Source: Drechslerella dactyloides (lineage: Eukaryota; Ascomycota; Orbiliomycetes; Orbiliales; Orbiliaceae). Taken from it: 64,000 nt of DNA. Numbering within the stretch: the stretch's first letter is position 1; each line of letters opens with the position of its first letter. Location: positions 2,170,001-2,234,000 of the forward strand of contig JAGTWJ010000006.1 in assembly GCA_020064725.1 (NCBI GenBank). The letters are read 5' to 3'. The notes under the pieces are model-generated. The model did no database searches and was not told where the DNA came from. It saw only the letters and a list, made by a program, of their open reading frames with translations. Position numbers and translations under genes: made by a program. Positions 57,234 to 64,000 of the stretch are shown piece after piece.

Positions 57234-59067
57234 TAAGACATATTTACTAACTATAATTTAGTATATATTTTTTTTTTTTTTTACAATTTTTAATTTTATA
57301 TTATTTTTTTTATTATCCAAAAAATTTTCTGATTTTCCAGCAAAAAGATTAATTATATTTTACAAAAACAAATAATAAATAATATAATATTAATAATAAA
57401 TATTAATAAATATTTTTTTTTTTAAAAATAAATTTATAAAAAATCATATAAATAGAAAAAAGGTAAAAATATTTGTTAATCAAAAATAAGATTTAATTTT
57501 TTTGAATTAATAAATATAGTAAAATTCTTAATAACTTTCTGCTCTTTTTTTTCCTTTGTTTTTTTAATTAATCTTGGATTAACTAACTTTAGATTTTGCC
57601 AAGTATCTAGATTCAGAAATCCATATAGATTAATTACAAAAAAGTATTTTTAATTGGTAGTAAATAAAGATAGTTGTTTAGGTTTTTTAATAGATATGTT
57701 TATAATTTCTATGTTTTTGTTTTTATTAACACTATCAATGGGCAAGAATAGGAGGGATTGAGTTCTAGAAAATAAAGTCTTAGTAAATAAAATCATTTTT
57801 AAATCTTATTAAATTTAATTATTTAGATATTATTAATATCTTAATAAGTTACTTCTAAACAAGCCTTCTTTATTTTTGCTATGAGTTTTGTAACTTAATT
57901 CTTATTTGCCTTTTTGTTTATTATATAATAATATATTATAATAATTATAATAAACTATTAGTTTTATTAGTATAAAAGTTAGAAATAAAAATCTACTTTA
58001 AGGTTATAATATTGTTTTTGAGAATAGTTTAATACTATATAATAAGATTATATATAGATATAATTATATAAAATAAACAGAGTAAGTAGTTAAAGAACAA
58101 ATAATCAAATAAATAAACTAAGTAAATAGAGATAGTGAATAGAAAGATATATGATATTTTTGAATTGGAGATTGGTTTTGAGAATCTTATAAATTTTAAG
58201 AGTCTTGGTATTATGAATTATTTTTATTTTTTAAATTATATTGTTTATTACTTTTATATTTATTGTTTTTCTGATGGTAGTTTTGATTTTGATAATCTCA
58301 ATCTTAATTTTGATAATTGGGATTAAGATTCTAATTATCTTAGCTGTTGTTTTGATTTTAATTTTAATTATGAGTATTGTTAATTTGTTCTGGGCTAGTG
58401 TTTTTTTTTTTTAAGTTATCAATCTTTTTTTCTAATTCTTAAATAATTCTATTGTCTTCTTTTTTTATTAAAAAGTTTATGTTTTAAAGTAAGTTGAAAG
58501 TAGTTGTTAGGATCTTATAATTAACTTTGAATACAGATTTTATTAAGTTGATGATTTTTTAATATGATTTTTTTAAAATCTTTTAAGTTATTTTATTGAG
58601 TTAATTGATGTTTTGAGTTAACTCTCTTTGGGTATCTGGATTTAGGTTAGTAAGGTTATAAATAAATCTATTAATTAACTAAATATTTTCCAAACCATAA
58701 ATATTTTTTTCTACTAAAAAATTTGATACTTATTCTTTTTTTTATTTTTATTCTTTATATTCTTATTTATTTAAATTTCTTTAATACTTCTGTTGGCCCT
58801 TTTTAAACATATCTTATATACACAAAATTTTATATTTATCTTATGAAGAACTATATATAATTTAGCTAAGATAAATCTATTTTTTTTTTCTAATATAAAT
58901 ATATATATTATTTTTTAATAATTAACATAAATAATAGTTTAGTAAAAAGAGAACTATAAATAGTTTATTATTAAAGAACTAAGATAACTTAATATTTTAA
59001 AATAAAAAACTAAAGAATGCATATAGACAATAGATAGAGTAATCAAAAAGCAAGCAAACAATAAAAT

Positions 59068-59754
59068 TGTTATGGAATAACAGCATAGCACCCGAATAAC
59101 CTACACAGACCTAGTTCCCATACAGACACCCTTCCCACATGGTACACAAAGTAATAGTGTATCTATACACTATGTAAAATAGATTCCTATATAAAATATA
59201 TGATTATATAGATTTATTTTATATAGACCACCAACCTATATGGTAGACCAGACTACATAGAAGGTAGGACTATATAAACAATGGGATTATATGAAACCCT
59301 AGACTATACAGAAAGATGTTACTACAAAAGAATCTTATTATTATAATATCTCTCTTTAAATAAAAGCTACTATGATGATTTATGGTTATATGAGTGTTTA
59401 GTACTTAGGGTGCTTAGTATTCAGCTGAGCATTAAGTGAGGTAAGCACTAAGCTACTTGGGTAATATATCAATATATCTTTATTATTTTATATATTAAGA
59501 TATGATATATATAATTAGTATATTTCATCTTAAAATTAATAGCTTTTTTCTTAGGAACTATTGGTTAATACCTAAACTATAGTATCTTAATAGCTAGTCT
59601 ATTTACTATTATTATTATATACTTTATTATACAGTTATTATTATACTTAATATATATTTATCTTCCTTTATTAAAAACCCCATACAATAGCAACTAAGAA
59701 TTAGAGACTTCAGAATAAAATATATTTAATCTGGTTTTAGGCTAAAATATAACA
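59068..59754. repeat. 687-bp LTR, right copy
   Basis: Starts TGTTATGGAATAACAGCA and ends AAAATATAACA; aligned end to end with 49892-50578 without length change. The flanking pentamers (AAAAT before, CTTTA after) do not match each other or the left copy's ATTAT. It may therefore be the 3' LTR of a rearranged full element or an LTR whose duplication has mutated. Confidence 0.85.
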
Positions 59755-62700
59755 CTTTAACTAATTATTTTTAATAAATAAAAAGAAATAATAAATATAT
59801 AATAATCCTTAATATAACTCATAAATTCTCTATAATATATAAAAACAAAACAGAATTCTATAATATAAAACTATAAGAATTATTTATAAACAATAGTAAT
59901 TTCAAATCAGTATCAAATAGCAAAAACAACAAATATAAAAAATTTATTAATAACTTTTATATCCTAAAAATATATAAATAAAAAATAATTACAACAACAA
60001 CTTAAATAATACTATATATACAAAAAAGTAATAATATAATAAACCCCAACCCTTTTAAATTAACCAATAAATATATAGATAATCTATAAAAATACAAAAA
60101 CAAGCTTATAGTAAATATAAAAATATAAATTTCAAAAAAAGTAAATAATATTATACTAAAAAATAATACTAAATAAAAATTAAAACAAAACCTTAAGATA
60201 ATATAATAAAAAATAATTATAATATATTAATAATATATATAAATAGTCTTAATAATAATTAAAAATTTTAAAACAATTATATCAGAAAATTTTAAAAAAA
60301 TAATACAATATACTAAAATTTTAGCTAACACCTAAACAAATAATATTATTACTTAAAATCTTATATTACTCACCAATTCCAGATTTATTTTGATTAGTAG
60401 ATTAAAAGCTTAAAAAAATAAAACTACAATTACCTTCACAATAATACTTAACAAGATATTAAAAATAAAAAACCCAATCAAATATAAAAAACAATTTAAG
60501 AAACTTAATTAATTTTTTAATTAACTTAGTAATTATTTTTTTTTTTACTTCAAATAATTTATTATAGAATAGTATAAGATTTATTTTACAGGAATATATT
60601 TTAAAAAAAACACCCTCAATATCTATTTAGTATATAAATAAATATATAAGGATATACTAGAAAAAGACTAAAAAATACAAATTCTAGAAATCAACAAAAT
60701 CTTCAACACTTTTTAAAAATTTATAAATTTTCTTAAACAAAAATATAAATATAAAAATAAAATTGAGAAAACTCTCAGAAAACTTAATTAACTTAAATAA
60801 ATTAGATTAATACAATCCTACTTCTAGTAATTTAACTAATATATATTTCTTACTAAATATAATAATAATATTTTATTCTACAAAACCAGAAAAGAACTCA
60901 AATTTAACCTAAAAATAAAAATCATCAAACAGAAACTCCTAAAAAAAGAAATAACCTACTATAAAATACAGACCATAGCTATTAAATTAAACAATACACT
61001 ATATTAATTCTAAAAAGACTTATAGTAGAAGAAACCCTACCATAACTTAAATAAATACTATTTTAATAAGTATACCAAAAAACCTTAGTAGAACTAGACC
61101 TAAATCAGAAAATTTTCTTGGAAATTAAACAAAATTTATGGGTCAGAACCTATAAACCTTAATACAATATAACACCAGAAACCAAAAAAATCCAATACAC
61201 CACTCTGCTACCAGTACAACAAAACAGAATATATCAAACAAAATTATCCTAAAAACAAAAAAAAAAAGAATTTCCAAAAACAACCCTATTAAGAAAAGTA
61301 ATTTAGGATAATAAAACAATCATCTACCCCTAAAAACTTTAATATAATAACAAATAAAATATAAAGATATATATACTCTGAAACCAAACCAATCTAACAC
61401 TAAAATATTATTCAGAAAATTAACATAACTATTAAATAGAACCCTATCTTATTCACTAATACACAGTCAAAAAAAAAAAAACTTAACTAATTATAAAATA
61501 ATCTTATACCAAGAATATATTTAGTATATAAAAGAAGCTCAAATAAATACTTATAAAAAAAATACTAGATAGATATAAAAATCTTTATAAGAATAATCTA
61601 AATATCCTTAATTTCAATCACACCCCTAGTTTAATTTAATTAATTATAATAAGAACTCATCCCCAAAAACCCTAAAAAATATAATAAAAATTATTATACT
61701 AAACAAAAATAACAAACAAAAATCATTAACAAAAACACAGACAAACCAATCTTTTAAATAGTTTTTTCCCAATAATATACTTAAATCTACAAATTATAAA
61801 TCTATATTAAATATAGACTTAATATACTTATAAAAAAATAAACTACCCATAAAATACTTAAAACTAACATCTATTAAAATTACTAATAACAACCAGAATA
61901 TAATACTATTAAATATAAATATACAATAAACAAAGTATAAAGCCTTTTTTAACTATACCAAGAATCCACTTACTACTATATAACTATATTATATAGGTAA
62001 AACTTTGCCAATTAATAAAAAGCTTATTAGTCTTAGGTAAAAAATAATAAAAATCTACCTTAATACAACCCCAACAAATAATAACAACTCTTCAAAAATA
62101 TAAAATATCTTCTTCACAAAGAATAAAAATACCATCTCTATAAAAAAAACAGCACCAATATTCAATTATATAAATACCTTAATTTATATAATAACTATCA
62201 TAATAAATAAGCTCATTAATATTACTATTTTCTATATCTTAACTATATTAAAGAATGATTATTTAGAGAAATTTTTAGCATCTTTAAATATATATATTAT
62301 ATTAGATACTTTATAATATAGAATAACTACTATGTATACTATTACAACAATTCTAAATCAAAAGAATAGAAGAAATTAACCTAAATAAAACAAACCCAAA
62401 AAAACATACTAAATAAAATCAAAGACCTAATACAGAAATACAAAAAAAATCAAAAAACCTATAAAAAAATAGATAATTTTAACCAGCAAAATAACTCTGG
62501 TAAAATAGAATATATTATAGATAATAAACTAAAAGAACTACCCTACATACTATATGTAATATACATTAGAATCTTCAATATATATAAAAAATAGAAATAA
62601 TACTCTAATACCTATTTTTATCAAAAATACAAAGAAAGAATACTAAAATCTAAAACCAGATATTTCTACAAAAGTTGTATATACTACTTTAAAAAATATA

Positions 62701-63981
62701 GAGAAAGATAATAATATTATTGTATATATCTAGTAAAAAAAGGAAAAATTTACTATCTAAAATATTTTTACAGTTTCGATACCTTGAAAACTTATAGAAG
62801 ATATACTTAACAATATAAATCAAAAAACTAGGAACACTTTAAAACCAACAGAAACATATTAAAATAAAAAATCTTAGTTTCTGTAAAAAACTCATTTTTA
62901 CCTCACTCATCTTTAAAAACCTTATAAAAACCTTAATTAATAATAAAACAAAAAAAAACTACATCTCCATTACAACAATACAAAAATATCAACTCAAAAT
63001 ATAATAAAAATCTAATATCTACTAAGTTACTGCCTTTTTATATTAAATTTTAGGAAAAGTTATCCAAAAAACAATTCTCAAATTATTTATTAATAGACAT
63101 CTAAAAGAATATATAATCAATATTTTAGATCTTCTAGAAGATATCTTACTAGTTTTTGGATTCTTATAATTAATAAAATATAATCCTAGTATTAATTAAA
63201 GAAAAAGAGAAATTACTTTTAACAATTATAACTGTTAAAAAATTACTAAAACATAATCAACTAATAAAAACACTCTAAGAGAAACCTATTTAAAACTTAC
63301 AACACACTTATCTAAAAAAGAAATTAAGAATAGATATAAATATAAACCAAATACCTTATAAAAAGTATAGATTTAAACTAGGGAACTATGTATAACCTTA
63401 GAAATAACTGACATCTCTAAATAGATATCTAAAAAAGAAAAAAACATTTTTTAACTTATATCAGAAGAATAAACCTTATCAAAAATTAACTTATTCAAAT
63501 ATTTAATACTACTATAGAAAGAAACACAACTTTAATTCATACTAATATATAAATATACTAATCAAAAAACAGCAGTACTCTAGGAATACATCAAAAAAAA
63601 CCTTAAGACAAGATATATACAACCTTTTAACTCACTAGTAGGATATCTTATTCTATTTATAAAAAAAAAGAACTTAGACAAATTACAAATTTATATCAAT
63701 TACCAAACCCTTAACACAATTATTATCAAAGATAGAGAACCCCTATTTCTTATTAATAAATCCTTTAACAAAATATTAGGTATTATAGTTTATATAAAAC
63801 TTAACCTTATTAATATATACTATAATATTAGAATTAATCTTAGAGAAAAATAGAAAACTACTTTTAGAACTAAATATAAATTATTTAAATATCTAGTTAT
63901 ATTTTTTAGATTAATTAATATATTTATAACTTTTTAGATATTTATAAATTATATTTTACAAGAATATATTGATAATATATA
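59755..63981 (+). mobile_element. Degenerate Ty3/Gypsy retrotransposon, plus strand, interrupted
   Basis: The plus-strand reading from about 63,480 gives a Gypsy reverse transcriptase with stops: EYIKKNLKTRYIQPFNSLVG, YLILFIKKKN, then INYQTLNTIIIKDREPLFLI, then KTTFRTKYKLFKYLV and YILQEYIDNI. These match the family pattern SPAGYPILFVKKK, DYRxLN, KDRxPLPLI and WKTAFRTRYGLFEYLVMPFGL. The catalytic Tyr-x-Asp-Asp would follow, but the frame is cut at 63981 by a TA and a pogo-like terminus. Gag and protease presumably lie in 60-63 kb but are too decayed to place. G is rare on the plus strand throughout. Confidence 0.7.
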
Positions 63982-64000
63982 ACGTCAATGATAAGCGAAC
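63982..64000. repeat. Start of a third pogo-like terminal repeat
   Basis: After TA at 63980-63981 the window ends with ACGTCAATGATAAGCGAAC, matching the ACGT...AAGCGA pattern of the two TIR elements to the left. It interrupts the Gypsy reverse transcriptase. The rest of the element lies outside the window. Confidence 0.6.

Larger units (their letters stand above)
50579..59067. other. Interior between the two LTRs
   Basis: About 8.5 kb. It contains the pogo-type element (52319-54208) and the foldback element (56164-57233). Without these about 5.5 kb remain, a normal internal length for an LTR element. The left part (51,050-51,750) is G/T-rich with almost no C on the plus strand and has a short open frame at 51506-51748 without a recognised domain. 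A similar C-poor patch lies at 58,130-58,650. No reverse transcriptase was recognised in this interval. Confidence 0.5.
44028..64000. other. AT-rich, RIP-type transposon block
   Basis: About 20 kb of very AT-rich DNA with long runs of only A/C/T or only G/A/T, in-frame stops throughout all recognisable transposon domains, and no intact host gene. In fungi this is the product of RIP (C-to-T change in duplicated DNA, mostly at CpA), and such blocks are usually heterochromatic (established for RIP-active ascomycetes). GC-rich patches remain only at the DNA-transposon ends. Confidence 0.85.

Noticed and set aside
44028..64000. Mitochondrial DNA or centromere as explanation for the AT-rich block
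   Set aside because: Nuclear-type Gypsy and pogo domains with transition decay explain it; no mitochondrial genes, and centromere identity cannot be read from sequence alone.

Overview
The window reads as nuclear DNA of a filamentous ascomycete (Pezizomycotina). The genes are split by short introns (about 58-139 bp) with GTAAGT-like donors and CTAAC/CTGAC-like branch sites. The gene families are fungal (HET domain, phosphorylase-ankyrin protein, Hst3/Hst4-type sirtuin, secreted CVNH lectin). About a third of the window is AT-rich and filled with transposons carrying the transition scars of repeat-induced point mutation (RIP). I cannot fix genus or order from sequence alone.

Layout. Bases 1-43,850 are a gene-bearing tract of ordinary base composition with wide gene-poor gaps. 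In order it holds: a four-exon unrecognised acidic protein (271-2374); a nucleoside-phosphorylase/ankyrin protein (2984-5145, minus); a sirtuin (6932-9463, minus); a predicted secreted protein (10673-11743); a second secreted protein (15768-16510); a 1000-residue secreted protein with three copies of a regular seven-cysteine module (18125-21127, minus); a four-exon protein of a PD-(D/E)XK-like fungal family (23864-24827, minus) with a coiled-coil neighbour (25105-25951, minus); a secreted cyanovirin-N homology lectin (28390-28997); a frameshifted secreted-protein gene (30534-31123); and a HET-domain gene with a long acidic tail (33606-36572, minus). The HET gene and an ankyrin fragment lie between two inverted copies of a paralogous gene (32024-32842 plus, broken; 38761-39671 minus, better preserved).

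At about 42.6-43.9 kb an FHA-kinase gene decays into the AT-rich block, with stops of the C-to-T type. From there to the end are degenerate Ty3/Gypsy elements (one on minus at about 45.2-49.3 kb, one on plus running to about 63.98 kb), a pair of 687-bp LTRs (49892-50578 and 59068-59754), a 1.89-kb Fot1/pogo-type DNA transposon with intact terminal inverted repeats, a 1.07-kb foldback relative of it, and the first 19 bp of a third such end at the right edge.

Themes. The normal-composition part is rich in secreted proteins without recognisable catalytic domains (effector or cell-surface candidates) and in self/non-self type genes (HET, phosphorylase-ankyrin, lectin), next to a silenced transposon block. 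That is typical of fast-evolving accessory or subtelomere-like chromosome regions. No telomere repeat, rRNA, tRNA or CRISPR array was seen. The least familiar element is the three-module cysteine protein. Exon joins below were derived by hand from splice motifs and codon phase.
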